Part shown: positions 49,552-59,966 of the stretch, piece by piece
How the letters are laid out: each line of letters opens with the position of its first letter
Numbering within the stretch: position 1 is the first letter of the stretch
From: Vibrio ostreae
GTDB taxonomy: Bacteria > Pseudomonadota > Gammaproteobacteria > Enterobacterales > Vibrionaceae
Length of the DNA: 64,000 bases
Assembly: GCF_019226825.1 (NCBI RefSeq)
Contig: NZ_CP076643.1
Coordinates: 310,001 to 374,000 of the forward strand
Direction: 5' to 3'
Notes under the pieces: generated by a model
Databases searched by the model: none
What the model saw: the letters and a program-made list of their open reading frames with translations, nothing else
What the model was told of the DNA's origin: nothing
Program-made: the position numbers and the translations under genes

Positions 49552-50556
49552 ATGAGTTTGCACCTTTCTAATGTCATTTTGCATCAGTTGCGCAAAAATG
49601 ATAATGACGAGCTGATGGTTAACTACCGCGCTCAATCTCTTGATAATGATACCTCAACCGAAAACTTAGTCGCTGAGTTACATCGTGTTTTCAATTCGAA
49701 AGCGGGCAAAGGCTTCGGTTCGTTTAAATCGGACAGCGAATTTCAGCACTGGTTGCAGGAGTTACGTAAGGGAGAGCGTAATTTTTACGACTTTTCCCAG
49801 GTCAGTGCCCAGCGCCTCAAAGATGAGCTGAGCAAATACCCGTTTGCGGACGAAGGTATTCTGGTCATGGCTGAGTATCAGTCACTGGCGACGGACTATC
49901 TGTTTATCGCTCTTTTGCCGTCTAACCAGAGCCTGAAAGTGACCGAAGGACTCGATATCAGTGCGACCGATTATCTCGATATCAATAAGATGGATATCGC
50001 GGCACGTATTGACCTGTCGAGTTATGAAACGGATAAAGACTCCAACCGCTACCTGTCTTACATTAAAGGTCGCGTCGGTCGTAAAGTTGCCGACTTCTTT
50101 CTTGATTTTCTGCAGGCCGACATCGGCCTTGATCCTAAGCAGCAGAACCAGGTTCTGATGCAGGCAGTCGAGGACTTCGTGACCGATGCCAAGCTGGAAA
50201 AAGACGATGCTATCAGCTACAAAAAGCAGGTCTACGATTACTGCAATGACCAGATTAAATCCGGTGAAGAAGTGCAGATTCAGGAGCTGTCCGGTGAACT
50301 GCCAGCCAGCGAGACCGGCAGCAGTTTCCTGGATTTTACCCGTGAGCACGGTTATGAGCTGGAAGAGAGCTTTCCAGGTGATCGCAGTACCGTGCGTAAG
50401 CTGACCAAATATGTTGGTGCCGGTGGTGGTCTCAACATCAGTTTTGACAGTCTGCTGATGGGCGAGCGGGTGTTCTACGATCCGGAGACGGATACCCTGA
50501 CCATCAAAGGAACACCGCCAAATTTGCGTGACCAACTGACACGCAAAAATGGCTGA
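49552..50556 (+). CDS. yejK: Nucleoid-associated protein YejK (NdpA)
   Basis: A 334-residue protein of the NdpA family, beginning MSLHLSNVILHQL and with FLDFLQADIGLDPKQQNQVL in the middle. It binds the nucleoid and interacts with topoisomerases (ParC, GyrA) in enterobacteria. Length is normal. A strong terminator follows. Confidence 0.94.
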   Translation: MSLHLSNVILHQLRKNDNDELMVNYRAQSLDNDTSTENLVAELHRVFNSKAGKGFGSFKSDSEFQHWLQELRKGERNFYDFSQVSAQRLKDELSKYPFADEGILVMAEYQSLATDYLFIALLPSNQSLKVTEGLDISATDYLDINKMDIAARIDLSSYETDKDSNRYLSYIKGRVGRKVADFFLDFLQADIGLDPKQQNQVLMQAVEDFVTDAKLEKDDAISYKKQVYDYCNDQIKSGEEVQIQELSGELPASETGSSFLDFTREHGYELEESFPGDRSTVRKLTKYVGAGGGLNISFDSLLMGERVFYDPETDTLTIKGTPPNLRDQLTRKNG

Positions 50557-50590
50557 TTGAGTCAGATGAACTACATCACGAATTGACAGA

Positions 50591-50616
50591 AAGAGCGCTG
50601 CGGCGCTCTTTTTTTA
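50591..50616 (+). terminator. Terminator of yejK
   Basis: Stem AAGAGCGC / GCGCTCTT with a four-base loop and a T7-8 tract. Confidence 0.88.
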
Positions 50617-50701
50617 TGCACCTTTGCGCCCTGCAGCACGACAGTCAATCCATTTCGATATATGCTTGTATTTAATAATAAATCGTTCAGCAGGCTCGCA
50701 G

Positions 50702-51976
50702 ATGGTCAGGCAAAGGCGCGGTGGTTTTTTTAAAAGTAAGTGGTATTTTGCCATCATGGCACTTTGGGGCGTGGTGATGCTGTTTGTGGTGCTGCAATAC
50801 CGGGCACTGGAGAACAGTAACCGCAGTGTGACCGCACTGCAGGACAGTGTTATTCACCTACGCAACACACTCTATTTCCGAGAGCCTTACCGGACCAATC
50901 GTTCCAGCGATTTGGCATTGAATATTCAACAGGTTTACTCATTACGTCGTCAACTTGAGCTCGACTGGCAAGGGCGCTGGTTGCAACCGGACATGTCTCA
51001 GTTGCTGTATGTGACAGACCGATTCATTGAATTAACCCAGAGCTTTGTCGCGATTGAATTGTCACTCAGTGACTTTGTGGAGCGATTAAATCAGTCGCGG
51101 GACAGTTACGTTTCTCAGCCGGATATTCAACTGCGCTACTGGCAGATTGGCTCTTATGTACTGCAGGCTTTGTATACCGAAGGGCAGCAAAGTCCGCAAC
51201 TGTATCGCACTTTCGACCACATTTTGCAGTATTCCTACCAATTGCCGGAGCAGGAGAGAAACGAACTGCAGCGCACTCTGACATCCGTTTCTTCATTGTT
51301 AAGTAAATATGCAGAATCAGACAATCAGGTCACCAAACTGCTGGAGCATCAGGTGCATGATGAAGTCACGCTGGTAGCAATAAAACTCCAACAGGATTTC
51401 AAGTGGTTAACCATACTGGCGATGGCAAGCAGTGTCACCGCTTTAGTGCTCGTGGTGTGGCTGCTGCGACGCGAGCAACAACTTCTGCCGGAAAGTGATG
51501 CTTTGTCAGCCAAGCATGAGCAAGGCCACAACCCAGTGCCGCAAACGAAGGTTATGGCGGCTGAAAACTCAGCGCCGGTTTTTTCTGCAATAGCCGGTGA
51601 CAATGCCGGGTTGATCGAGCCGCAAGTGCTGTCCTCGGAAGTGGATATGCCGGCGATGCTGAATGCTCTGGATAACGATCAGGCATCGGTTTATCTGTTG
51701 TTGGAGGTGTTCGTCGAGGATCACCAGCATGATGCTCAGCAGATCAGCCAATTGTTGGTTTCAGATCGTGAAGCTGCTGAGCGGAAAGTACATAGTCTGA
51801 AAGGTGTCGCCAGTAGCCTGGGCGCCAAGGGTTTGAAAGAAATTGCCACCGACATAGAACTCAAGCTTAAACAGGGCGGTACACCGTCGGGCGGGGAATT
51901 GCAGAGTTTAGCTAAACAGTTGCAGCAGACTCTGGCCAGTGCCAGACATTGGCTGAGTCTGCAGGTGGATGGCTAA
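50702..51976 (+). CDS. Membrane protein with periplasmic domain and cytoplasmic Hpt domain
   Basis: A 424-residue protein with two membrane helices (about 14-33 and 235-255) bracketing a helical periplasmic sensor-like domain, and a C-terminal phosphotransfer domain whose phospho-accepting His is H364 in KVHSLKGVASSLG. No kinase or receiver domain is present, so it would need partners. The start is the ATG at 50702; a TTG at 50624 would add 26 residues. It stands alone between yejK and asd. The role in a phosphorelay is inference. Confidence 0.75.
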   Translation: MVRQRRGGFFKSKWYFAIMALWGVVMLFVVLQYRALENSNRSVTALQDSVIHLRNTLYFREPYRTNRSSDLALNIQQVYSLRRQLELDWQGRWLQPDMSQLLYVTDRFIELTQSFVAIELSLSDFVERLNQSRDSYVSQPDIQLRYWQIGSYVLQALYTEGQQSPQLYRTFDHILQYSYQLPEQERNELQRTLTSVSSLLSKYAESDNQVTKLLEHQVHDEVTLVAIKLQQDFKWLTILAMASSVTALVLVVWLLRREQQLLPESDALSAKHEQGHNPVPQTKVMAAENSAPVFSAIAGDNAGLIEPQVLSSEVDMPAMLNALDNDQASVYLLLEVFVEDHQHDAQQISQLLVSDREAAERKVHSLKGVASSLGAKGLKEIATDIELKLKQGGTPSGGELQSLAKQLQQTLASARHWLSLQVDG

Positions 51977-52543
51977 AACACTCAAAATTGGCTTTATTTT
52001 ACGTTTTTTTGCTTTAAATGCTGATTTTTCCGATTCTTTGTTGTGATTAAATTCATTTTCCTAGAGCCTTAAATAAATTTTGCACAAAAAATGCCCGCTG
52101 TTTTTCTATCTAACATCCTCAATTTAATGGTGAAAGGATGTTCGCTCGTCGCGTGGCTTTCTCACTGTGAACGGAATTTGCGCTGTCGCGCACTAAAACG
52201 GTGACTTCTGGGCTTTATCCGTAAAAAAATCCTGTCGATAAGCGCCTGACCGACGTTCCACAACGGTGCGAGGCCTATGATAACAACCAGGACAAACAGC
52301 CTTGCTTAACAAGGTTGCCAAAGTGATAAGGGGGATTCAAGCTCCGGCATGCGGGTCAACCGGCGGTGCAAACTGTGGCAAAAAATTGCTGATTTCTGTG
52401 GATTGAATGCGAAATGGGCGAAAATAGCGAGGCTGAAAAAGAAAAAGTTACAACTTTTGCCAAGAAAGGGTTGAGATTTTTTTCTGAACCACTTATAGAT
52501 GGTAGACTGAATTTTTAATTGAAATACACGGAGAGTTAGTGCG
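51977..52543. other. Intergenic region upstream of asd
   Basis: A 567-nt gap holding the asd promoter near its right end (separate entry). A small hairpin CCTTG / CAAGG lies at 52300-52314. The minus-strand frame from 52623 overlaps asd and is not convincing. I see nothing else clear here, though room for a small RNA exists. Confidence 0.5.
52471..52499 (+). promoter_or_regulatory. Sigma-70 promoter of asd
   Basis: TTGAGA and TATAGA separated by 17 bp, 45 nt upstream of the asd start codon. Confidence 0.65.
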
Positions 52544-53656
52544 ATGAGAGTAGGTTTAGTGGGTTGGCGTGGTATGGTTGGTTCTGTACTTATGCAACGT
52601 ATGGTTGAAGAAGGCGATTTCAACCTGATTGAGCCGGTATTCTACAGTACGTCTCAAATCGGTATCCCTGCTCCTAACTTTGGTAAAGAAGCGGGTTTAC
52701 TACAAGATGCATTTGATATTGATAGTCTGAAGCAACTGGATGCAGTGATCACCTGTCAGGGTGGCAGCTACACAGAGAAAGTGTATCCTGCTCTGCGTCA
52801 GGCTGGCTGGAAAGGCTACTGGATCGATGCAGCTTCTACCCTGCGTATGGCTGAAGATTCCATCATTACTCTGGATCCGGTTAACCTGAATCAAATCCAG
52901 CAAGGTATTCATGGCGGCACTAACACTTTTGTCGGCGGTAACTGTACTGTCAGCCTGATGCTGATGGGGCTGGGTGGTCTGTTCGAGCGTGGCCTGGTTG
53001 AGTGGATGAGTGCCATGACTTACCAGGCGGCGTCTGGTGCTGGTGCACAGAATATGCGTGAGCTGATCTCCCAGATGGGCGTGATCAATGACTCCGTCAG
53101 CTCTGAGTTGGCTAACCCGTCAAGCTCTATTCTGGATATTGATCAGAAAGTAGCGGAAACCATGCGTTCTGCAAGCTTTCCGACAGACCAGTTTGGTGTA
53201 CCTCTGGCTGGCTCTCTGATCCCTTGGATCGACGTTAAACGGGACAATGGCCAGAGCAAAGAAGAGTGGAAAGCTGGCGTTGAAGCAAACAAGATCCTGG
53301 GCTCATCGCATTCTCCGGTGCCAATCGATGGCACTTGTGTCCGTATCGGTGCAATGCGTTGCCACTCTCAGGCACTGACTATCAAGCTGAAACAGAATGT
53401 GCCACTGGACGAGATCGAAGAGATGATCGCGACTCACAACGACTGGGTTAAGGTTATCCCGAACGAACGTGATATCACGGCACGTGAACTTAGCCCGGCC
53501 AAAGTTACCGGTACACTGTCTGTGCCAGTTGGCCGTCTGCGTAAAATGTCGATGGGTGACGATTTCCTTAACGCGTTCACCGTTGGTGACCAGCTGTTAT
53601 GGGGTGCGGCAGAACCGCTGCGTCGTACACTGCGTATCATTCTGGCTGAGAAGTAA
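52544..53656 (+). CDS. asd: Aspartate-semialdehyde dehydrogenase
   Basis: A 370-residue enzyme reducing aspartyl phosphate to aspartate semialdehyde, leading to lysine, diaminopimelate, methionine and threonine. The nucleotide loop is [18 protein letters not shown] and the active-site cysteine C134 in [12 protein letters not shown]. It is the Gram-negative long form. CGGAGAG precedes the ATG; a terminator follows. Confidence 0.97.
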   Translation: MRVGLVGWRGMVGSVLMQRMVEEGDFNLIEPVFYSTSQIGIPAPNFGKEAGLLQDAFDIDSLKQLDAVITCQGGSYTEKVYPALRQAGWKGYWIDAASTLRMAEDSIITLDPVNLNQIQQGIHGGTNTFVGGNCTVSLMLMGLGGLFERGLVEWMSAMTYQAASGAGAQNMRELISQMGVINDSVSSELANPSSSILDIDQKVAETMRSASFPTDQFGVPLAGSLIPWIDVKRDNGQSKEEWKAGVEANKILGSSHSPVPIDGTCVRIGAMRCHSQALTIKLKQNVPLDEIEEMIATHNDWVKVIPNERDITARELSPAKVTGTLSVPVGRLRKMSMGDDFLNAFTVGDQLLWGAAEPLRRTLRIILAEK

Positions 53657-53695
53657 AAACACCTCTTCCCAGGCTAGAAAATAAGCATACTTTGG

Positions 53696-53721
53696 AAAAA
53701 GCGCCTGCGGGCGCTTTTTTT
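53696..53721 (+). terminator. Terminator of asd
   Basis: Stem AAAAAGCGCC / GGCGCTTTTT with loop TGCG and a T run. Confidence 0.88.
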
Positions 53722-53834
53722 ATTGTTACCTTTTCTCAACGCTCTTTTCTTACGGCCTGCAATACCTAGCGTTAAACTAATCACGGCTTTCAATATCCTC
53801 GGCAGGGCGAAGTGGTCATCGCAGCTTACCTCAG

Positions 53835-54731
53835 TTAGTCATCGGGTGGCTGCACGTTTGTTGGCACTGAGCCTGCGTTGACTTTCGGCGTTAGCTCAGC
53901 TGGTACCACACGTTTATCCGGGTCAGCCAGTTCACTGCCACAATGTTTGCAGTACATGGCATCCGGATCATGGCCTGCATGGGAGCAGTTGGGACACTTG
54001 ACCAGTTCACGGTGTGAGTTCATCTCCTGGTTCAGCTCTGCGGTAATAATGCCGGTTGGCACTGCGAGGATCGAATAACCGAGCAGCATGGTCAGAGCGG
54101 CGACTGCTTTTCCGAGCGGAGTTTGTGGTGCGACATCGCCATAGCCGACGGTGGTAATGGTGACTATCGCCCAGTAGATACTTTGCGGAATACTGGTAAA
54201 GCCGTTTTCCGGTCCTTCGATAACATACACCAGTGAGCCAAAAATGGTCACCAGTATCGCCACCGTACTGAAAAAGATCAGCACTTTGCGTCTTGCTCCC
54301 AACATGGATCGCATCAGAATGTTGGAGTCCTGCAGATAACGCACCAGTTTCAGAATCCGGAAAATACGCATCACACGCAATAAGCGGATTGCCCCCATAA
54401 AGGTGGCGGAGGGAAACAGCAGGCTGAAATAAGTCGGCAGGATAGACAGCAGGTCGATGACGCCGTAAAAACTTTTCGCGTAGGCTTTGGGCTGAGGGGA
54501 ACAATAGAGTCTGAGCAGATATTCGATGGTGAATAATGCTGTGAAGACGTATTCGATGATTCGGATTTCCTGCTTCCAGACGGCGGCTACCTCGGGGATG
54601 GAGTCGAGTATCAGCGCCAGAATGGATGTCAGGATCGCAATAATCAATGCGATGTCAAAAATACGCCCGCCGCGGGTGTGAGTTCCGAAGATAACGACGT
54701 AAAGCTGATGTTTAAAAGTATTGTCCGTCAT
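53835..54731 (-). CDS. Voltage-gated-type potassium channel with C-terminal zinc ribbon
   Basis: A 298-residue six-helix cation channel. The S4-like segment IRLLRVMRIFRILKLVR carries regularly spaced arginines; the selectivity filter is TTVGYGD (194-199). After the last helix comes a short zinc ribbon with C246, C249, C261 and C264 (C-x2-C-x11-C-x2-C). The tail is Pro-rich. It is a Kv-like bacterial potassium channel. The zinc ribbon may bind metal and modulate gating, but that is inference. Confidence 0.9.
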   Translation of the reverse strand: MTDNTFKHQLYVVIFGTHTRGGRIFDIALIIAILTSILALILDSIPEVAAVWKQEIRIIEYVFTALFTIEYLLRLYCSPQPKAYAKSFYGVIDLLSILPTYFSLLFPSATFMGAIRLLRVMRIFRILKLVRYLQDSNILMRSMLGARRKVLIFFSTVAILVTIFGSLVYVIEGPENGFTSIPQSIYWAIVTITTVGYGDVAPQTPLGKAVAALTMLLGYSILAVPTGIITAELNQEMNSHRELVKCPNCSHAGHDPDAMYCKHCGSELADPDKRVVPAELTPKVNAGSVPTNVQPPDD

Positions 54732-54803
54732 GATATTGCAACCTGTGTCACTCGTTGCAATATCATAACGTTATGTCGGGCGTTAGGCTAATCCGGTAAC
54801 AGC

Positions 54804-55439
54804 TTACGCCAGTCCCGGAAACAGGCTGCGTAATCCGTTCGCGATAAATTCAATCCCCAATGCGCCCAGAATCAGGCCCATGATACGGGTGATGACGTTG
54901 ATCCCGGTCTGACCCAGTAAGCGCACGATATAAGGTGCGGAGCGGAACAGAACCCATGATGCCACGCAGAACAAAATAATCGTAACGACGATGCCTAAGG
55001 TATCCATCATCGCCGGATAGCGCGAACCATACACAATCGTCGAACTGATCGCGCCCGGGCCTGCCATCAGCGGCATCGCCAGAGGAACCACACCTATCTG
55101 CTCACGGCTGATGTATTCGGTCTTTTCCTGCTTATTCTGCTTATCTTCCCCCAGTTTACCGCTCATCATCGAAAACGCGATGCTGAGCAGCAGTAAGCCG
55201 CCTGCCACGCGGAAAGAGTCGAGGGAAATGCTGAACATATCCAGCAACATCTGACCACCGAGTAATGCAATGATCAAAATGACCGCAACGGCTGTGTTAG
55301 CGGTGGCTGCGGTTTTGTTCTTCTCTTCCGGTGTCATGTGGCCGGTCAGCGAGACAAACACAGGCATGATACCGACCGGGTTAACGGCGGCCACAAGGCC
55401 AAGGAAAAACTGCAGAAAAATAGCGAACTCAAATTGCAT
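54804..55439 (-). CDS. ychE: MarC/YchE family membrane protein
   Basis: A 211-residue membrane protein with six hydrophobic segments; MarC signatures are NPVGIMPVFVSLTG and PLMAGPGAISSTIVYG. The start is the ATG at 55439 behind AGAGAATCC; the frame is open to 55496. As in Escherichia coli, a MarC member lies next to adhE, which favours YchE. Substrate unknown. Confidence 0.85.
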   Translation of the reverse strand: MQFEFAIFLQFFLGLVAAVNPVGIMPVFVSLTGHMTPEEKNKTAATANTAVAVILIIALLGGQMLLDMFSISLDSFRVAGGLLLLSIAFSMMSGKLGEDKQNKQEKTEYISREQIGVVPLAMPLMAGPGAISSTIVYGSRYPAMMDTLGIVVTIILFCVASWVLFRSAPYIVRLLGQTGINVITRIMGLILGALGIEFIANGLRSLFPGLA

Positions 55440-56070
55440 TAAGGATTCTCTTGAAATCACAGGGTTGACATAAAAAGCAGGCTTAATGTAGTGCAAAGCC
55501 TGTTAAAGCACGAATGAAAAAAAGTATCGCTGCAGGCCTCTGATGATTAAGAAAAACTAATCATTGGATTTGAGTGTGAACCAAACGTGCCGTTATTGTT
55601 GGTTTTGTGTGCAACTTAGGGTGAGGATGTTAACCAGAGCACGGTTTGGCGAAAATTTACGCAGTGGTGTGGAGGCGTATCGCTGAAAAGATATACTGCT
55701 TAGTGGCACATTAATCCACGGGTACATGTAATGTGGTTGTACAAAAATGAAACTTTTTTACAGGGTTATGTGGCGCTTTGAGTTTGTTTTGTCGGGATAC
55801 TGAATATTTTTCTGAGTGGTGTTTGTTTTATTTGTATTTATAAATTAATAGCTTAGATTGTTTTTCTTAGGGTGAATACCTCTAGAGTGGTAATTACTTT
55901 TTCATAACTGATCTGAGTCAATATTTGTCCCACAGTGAAAGATTATACTCAGCCATGAAAGCAATTTACTAAGCCTGTCGTTAGATAAATGATTGACGAA
56001 ATGGCCAAAACTTAAAGACACATGCTTAATAAAGAGTTTTTAACATTTTTATATTTTTAGGAGATTCATT
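55440..56070. promoter_or_regulatory. Intergenic region between the MarC gene and adhE
   Basis: A 631-nt divergent gap, expected to carry adhE control signals. I note an inverted repeat ATGATTA-N8-TAATCAT at 55543-55564 and a TATACT -10-like element at 55944-55949 without a good -35. No coding frame is persuasive. Confidence 0.4.
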
Positions 56071-58788
56071 ATGCCTGTAACTAACTTGGCTGAACTTGAT
56101 GCTCTTGTAGCACGTGTGAAAGCGGCACAAGCCGAATTTGCTACTTACACTCAGGAACAAGTAGACAAAATCTTCCGTGCAGCATCGCTGGCAGCTAACC
56201 AAGCTCGTATTCCCCTGGCGCAACAAGCGGTAGCGGAATCTGGCATGGGTATCGTTGAGGATAAAGTAATCAAGAACCACTTTGCGTCTGAGTTTATCTA
56301 CAACAAGTACAAAGACGAAAAGACTTGTGGTGTGCTGGAAGAAGATGACAACCTGGGCACGATGACTATCGCTGAACCGGTCGGCATTATCTGCGGTATC
56401 GTTCCAACCACTAATCCGACTTCCACTGCGATCTTTAAGTCTCTGATTTCTCTGAAGACTCGTAACGGCATCATCTTCTCGCCACACCCACGTGCCAAGA
56501 ACTCTACCAACGATGCAGCGAAACTGGTTCTGGATGCAGCCGTAGCGGCTGGTGCGCCAAAAGATATCATCGGCTGGATTGATGAGCCGTCTGTCGAACT
56601 GTCTAACGCGCTGATGAAACACGAAGGTATCGCTCTGATCCTTGCGACCGGTGGTCCGGGCATGGTGAAAGCGGCGTACTCTTCAGGTAAACCAGCGATC
56701 GGTGTGGGTGCGGGTAACGTACCGGTTGTGATTGATGAAACAGCTGACATCAAACGTGCAGTAGCATCAATCCTGATGTCTAAAACATTCGACAACGGTG
56801 TCGTGTGTGCTTCTGAGCAGGCCGCTATCGTGGTTGATTCAGTGTACGATGAAGTGAAAGCACGTTTTGCTTCTCACAAAGCGTATGTACTGAGCAAAGC
56901 TGAAGCGGAAAAAGTGCGTAAAGTACTGCTGATTGACGGTGCGCTGAACGCGAAAATCGTAGGTCAGCCTGCAGCGAAAATCGCGCAAATGGCGGGTGTG
57001 ACTGTCCCTGCAGACACCAAAGTACTGGTCGGTGAAGGCCTGGGTAAAGTCTCTCACGATGACGAGTTTGCGCATGAGAAATTGTCTCCGACTCTGGGTC
57101 TGTTCCGTGCCGATGACTTTGAAGATGCGGTTGCACAAGCAGTAACCATGGTTGAAATCGGTGGTATCGGCCATACTTCAGGTCTTTACACTAACCAAGA
57201 CGTGAACGCAGACCGTATCCGTTACTTCGGTGACAAGCTGAAAACTGCACGTATCCTGATCAACATCCCAACCACTCACGGTGGTATCGGTGACCTGTAC
57301 AACTTCAACGTTGCGCCGTCTCTGACCCTGGGTTGCGGTTCTTGGGGGGGGAACTCTATCTCTGAGAACGTAGGTCCTAAGCACCTGATCAACAAGAAAA
57401 CTGTAGCGAAGCGAGCTGAAAACATGTTGTGGCATAAACTACCTAAGTCAATCTACTTCCGTCGCGGTAGTCTTCCAATCGCATTGAGCGACCTGGAAGG
57501 TAAAAAACGTGCGTTCCTGGTAACTGACCGCTTCCTGTTCAACAACGGTTATGCTGATGATGTGGTACAACTGCTGAAAGCTCAGGGTATGGAAGTACAG
57601 ACTTTCTTTGATGTAGAAGCCGATCCAACTCTGTCTGTGGTTAAGAAAGGTGCTGAAGCGATGAGCAGCTTCCAGCCAGACGTTATCCTGGCGCTCGGCG
57701 GTGGTTCTCCAATGGACGCAGCGAAAATCATGTGGGTAATGTACGAGCACCCAGAGACTCACTTCGAAGAACTGGCAATGCGTTTTATGGATATCCGTAA
57801 ACGTATTTACAAGTTCCCTAAAATGGGCCAGAAAGCTGAGCTGGTATGTATCACTACCACTTCAGGTACCGGTTCAGAAGTGACTCCGTTTGCCGTAGTT
57901 ACTGACGACAAAACTGGTGCGAAATACCCACTGGCGGACTACGAACTGACTCCAAACATGGCTATCGTGGATGCTAACCTGGTGATGAACATGCCTAAGT
58001 CTCTGACTGCCTTCGGTGGTTACGACGCGGTGACTCACGCTCTGGAAGCCTATGTTTCTGTACTGGCGAACGAATACTCTGACGGTCAGGCTCTGCAAGC
58101 GCTGAAAATGCTGAAAGAATACCTGCCATCAAGCTACGCAAACGGTTCTAAAGACCCGATTGCCCGTGAAAAAGTACACAACGCAGCGACTATCGCAGGT
58201 GTCGCGTTTGCTAACGCATTCCTGGGTGTATGTCACTCAATGGCACACAAAATCGGCGCTGAGTTCCACCTGCCACACGGGCTGGCGAACGCACTGCTGA
58301 TTTCTAACGTGGTACGTTACAACGCGAACGATAACCCGACTAAACAGACTGCATTCTCTCAATACGACCGTCCACAAGCACGCCGTCGGTACGCTGAAGT
58401 GGCAGACCACCTGGGTCTGAGCCAGGCTGGCGACCGCACTGCGCAGAAGATTGAACGTCTGCTGGCATGGTTGGATGAGCTGAAAGTGAATCTGGATATC
58501 CCAATGTCGATTCAGGCTGCAGGTGTCAATGAAGCTGACTTCCTGGCGAAACTGGATGAGCTTGCGGTTGAAGCTTTCGATGACCAATGTACTGGTGCGA
58601 ACCCACGTTATCCTCTGATTTCAGAGCTGAAAGAAGTGCTGTCAGCTTCTTACTACGGTAAAGCGTTCGTTGAAGGTGAAACTTTCGAAGGTACAACCGT
58701 TATCAAGAAGAAAGCGGATCAGGAAGCTGCCAAAGTCGCCGCTCCAGCCGCAGCGCCTAAAGCGAAAAAAGACAAAGCTGAAGCGTAA
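56071..58788 (+). CDS. adhE: Bifunctional aldehyde-alcohol dehydrogenase
   Basis: A 905-residue fusion of an acetaldehyde dehydrogenase (about 1-440, catalytic C246 in GVVCASEQAA) and an iron-dependent alcohol dehydrogenase (about 450-870, with SPMDAAKIMW and the iron-binding HSMAHKIGAEFHLPHG). It converts acetyl-CoA to ethanol under fermentation and forms spirosomes. The C-terminal tail is a Lys/Ala-rich extension (AAPAAAPKAKKDKAEA). An in-frame G8 run (57344-57351) encodes part of SWGGN. TAGGAG precedes the ATG. Confidence 0.97.
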   Translation: MPVTNLAELDALVARVKAAQAEFATYTQEQVDKIFRAASLAANQARIPLAQQAVAESGMGIVEDKVIKNHFASEFIYNKYKDEKTCGVLEEDDNLGTMTIAEPVGIICGIVPTTNPTSTAIFKSLISLKTRNGIIFSPHPRAKNSTNDAAKLVLDAAVAAGAPKDIIGWIDEPSVELSNALMKHEGIALILATGGPGMVKAAYSSGKPAIGVGAGNVPVVIDETADIKRAVASILMSKTFDNGVVCASEQAAIVVDSVYDEVKARFASHKAYVLSKAEAEKVRKVLLIDGALNAKIVGQPAAKIAQMAGVTVPADTKVLVGEGLGKVSHDDEFAHEKLSPTLGLFRADDFEDAVAQAVTMVEIGGIGHTSGLYTNQDVNADRIRYFGDKLKTARILINIPTTHGGIGDLYNFNVAPSLTLGCGSWGGNSISENVGPKHLINKKTVAKRAENMLWHKLPKSIYFRRGSLPIALSDLEGKKRAFLVTDRFLFNNGYADDVVQLLKAQGMEVQTFFDVEADPTLSVVKKGAEAMSSFQPDVILALGGGSPMDAAKIMWVMYEHPETHFEELAMRFMDIRKRIYKFPKMGQKAELVCITTTSGTGSEVTPFAVVTDDKTGAKYPLADYELTPNMAIVDANLVMNMPKSLTAFGGYDAVTHALEAYVSVLANEYSDGQALQALKMLKEYLPSSYANGSKDPIAREKVHNAATIAGVAFANAFLGVCHSMAHKIGAEFHLPHGLANALLISNVVRYNANDNPTKQTAFSQYDRPQARRRYAEVADHLGLSQAGDRTAQKIERLLAWLDELKVNLDIPMSIQAAGVNEADFLAKLDELAVEAFDDQCTGANPRYPLISELKEVLSASYYGKAFVEGETFEGTTVIKKKADQEAAKVAAPAAAPKAKKDKAEA

Positions 58789-58824
58789 TGAGATAAGTTT
58801 TCGCTAGCACGAAAACCTAGCCAT

Positions 58825-58857
58825 AAAAAAACCCGCCATCCGGCGGGTTTTTTTTAT
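58825..58857 (+). terminator. Terminator of adhE
   Basis: Stem ACCCGCC / GGCGGGT with loop ATCC flanked by A6 and T8. Confidence 0.9.
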
Positions 58858-59037
58858 GGTCAGCCCCAAACCACCGCCCTGGCAGCCGGTAAGGCCTTGC
58901 CTGTGCCTTGGGACAGACTGATTAAGGGCATGAGTTGTGGCTGGCCGCTGTTATTACTGTATCTGGCCGGATTTAGGTTGCCGATAAACCACAGTTTGCA
59001 TAGCATAGCGCTTTCGCTCTTTATCGGATCATCGCCC

Positions 59038-59916
59038 ATGACATGGATTTTCTTTACTTTTCTCGCTGCTTTCATGCAATCCTGGCGTAATGCCTTTCAA
59101 AGCCATCTTTCCGGCGATGTGAAAACGGCCGGTGTGACCCTGGCCCGTTTTCTGTGGGCAAGCCCGATCGCTGCGCTCTATCTGCTCGGACTGTATCAAT
59201 ACCAACCCGAGGCAGCACTGCCAATTTTTAATCTCAGCTTTACCAGTTTTGTGGTCGGAGCCTCCGTGATGCAAATCATTGCTACGGCTTTGATGGTGAA
59301 ATTGTTTAAATTCAATAATTATGCGGTGGGTGCCGGACTCGCCAAAAGTGAAGCCTTGGTCGCCGCTATTCTAGGGATGATTTTCTTTGGCACTCACCTG
59401 AGTCTGCTCGGATGGAGCGGGGTAGTGATAGGTGGTGTCGGAGTGTTCATGATGAGCACACAGGGCGGCTGGCGTCAGTTGTCGGTACCGACGGTTTTAC
59501 TTGGCCTCGGCAGCGGCAGTGCTTTTGCGTTAACATCATTATGGATTCGTGAAGCCAGTCTTGCGCTCGGGTTGCCTTTTCCATATAGCGCCGCTTGGGT
59601 GTTGCTGTCGGTCATCTCGCTCCAGACTCTGATGCTGGTGGCGTATCTGCTGGTGAGCGATCCGGCCACGCTCAAAGCACTATGGCTGCGCCCCAAGATT
59701 GTGGTGGCGACCAGTGTGTGCAGCTGTATCGGTTCGCTCGGATGGTTCAGTGCGATGTCGCTGGAGGCGGTACCGTATGTGAAAACGTTGGGTCAGGTGG
59801 AGATCTTTTTCACCATGCTGATCTCTGTATTCTGGTTGCGACAGAAAGTGCGAATTAAAGACGGGCTGGGACTGATTTTAGTTGCCCTGGCGGCAGTATT
59901 AGTGATGTGGACCTGA
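59038..59916 (+). CDS. DMT-superfamily (EamA-like) transporter
   Basis: A 292-residue membrane protein with about ten helices in two EamA repeats; FLAAFMQSWRNAFQS opens the first and AMSLEAVPYVKTLGQVEIFFT marks the second. The ATG at 59038 gives the normal family start (MTWIFFTFLAAF); the open frame begins at 58897 but has no supporting site. Substrate unknown. A bidirectional terminator lies after it. Confidence 0.8.
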   Translation: MTWIFFTFLAAFMQSWRNAFQSHLSGDVKTAGVTLARFLWASPIAALYLLGLYQYQPEAALPIFNLSFTSFVVGASVMQIIATALMVKLFKFNNYAVGAGLAKSEALVAAILGMIFFGTHLSLLGWSGVVIGGVGVFMMSTQGGWRQLSVPTVLLGLGSGSAFALTSLWIREASLALGLPFPYSAAWVLLSVISLQTLMLVAYLLVSDPATLKALWLRPKIVVATSVCSCIGSLGWFSAMSLEAVPYVKTLGQVEIFFTMLISVFWLRQKVRIKDGLGLILVALAAVLVMWT

Positions 59917-59966
59917 CCCGGTTGTATTAATCAGGCAGCCCGATCGGATACCCGATTGCGGATAAT

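Noticed and set aside
52306..52623. Minus-strand frame of 105 codons upstream of asd
   Set aside because: It overlaps the asd promoter and N-terminus and has no ribosome binding site or recognisable family.
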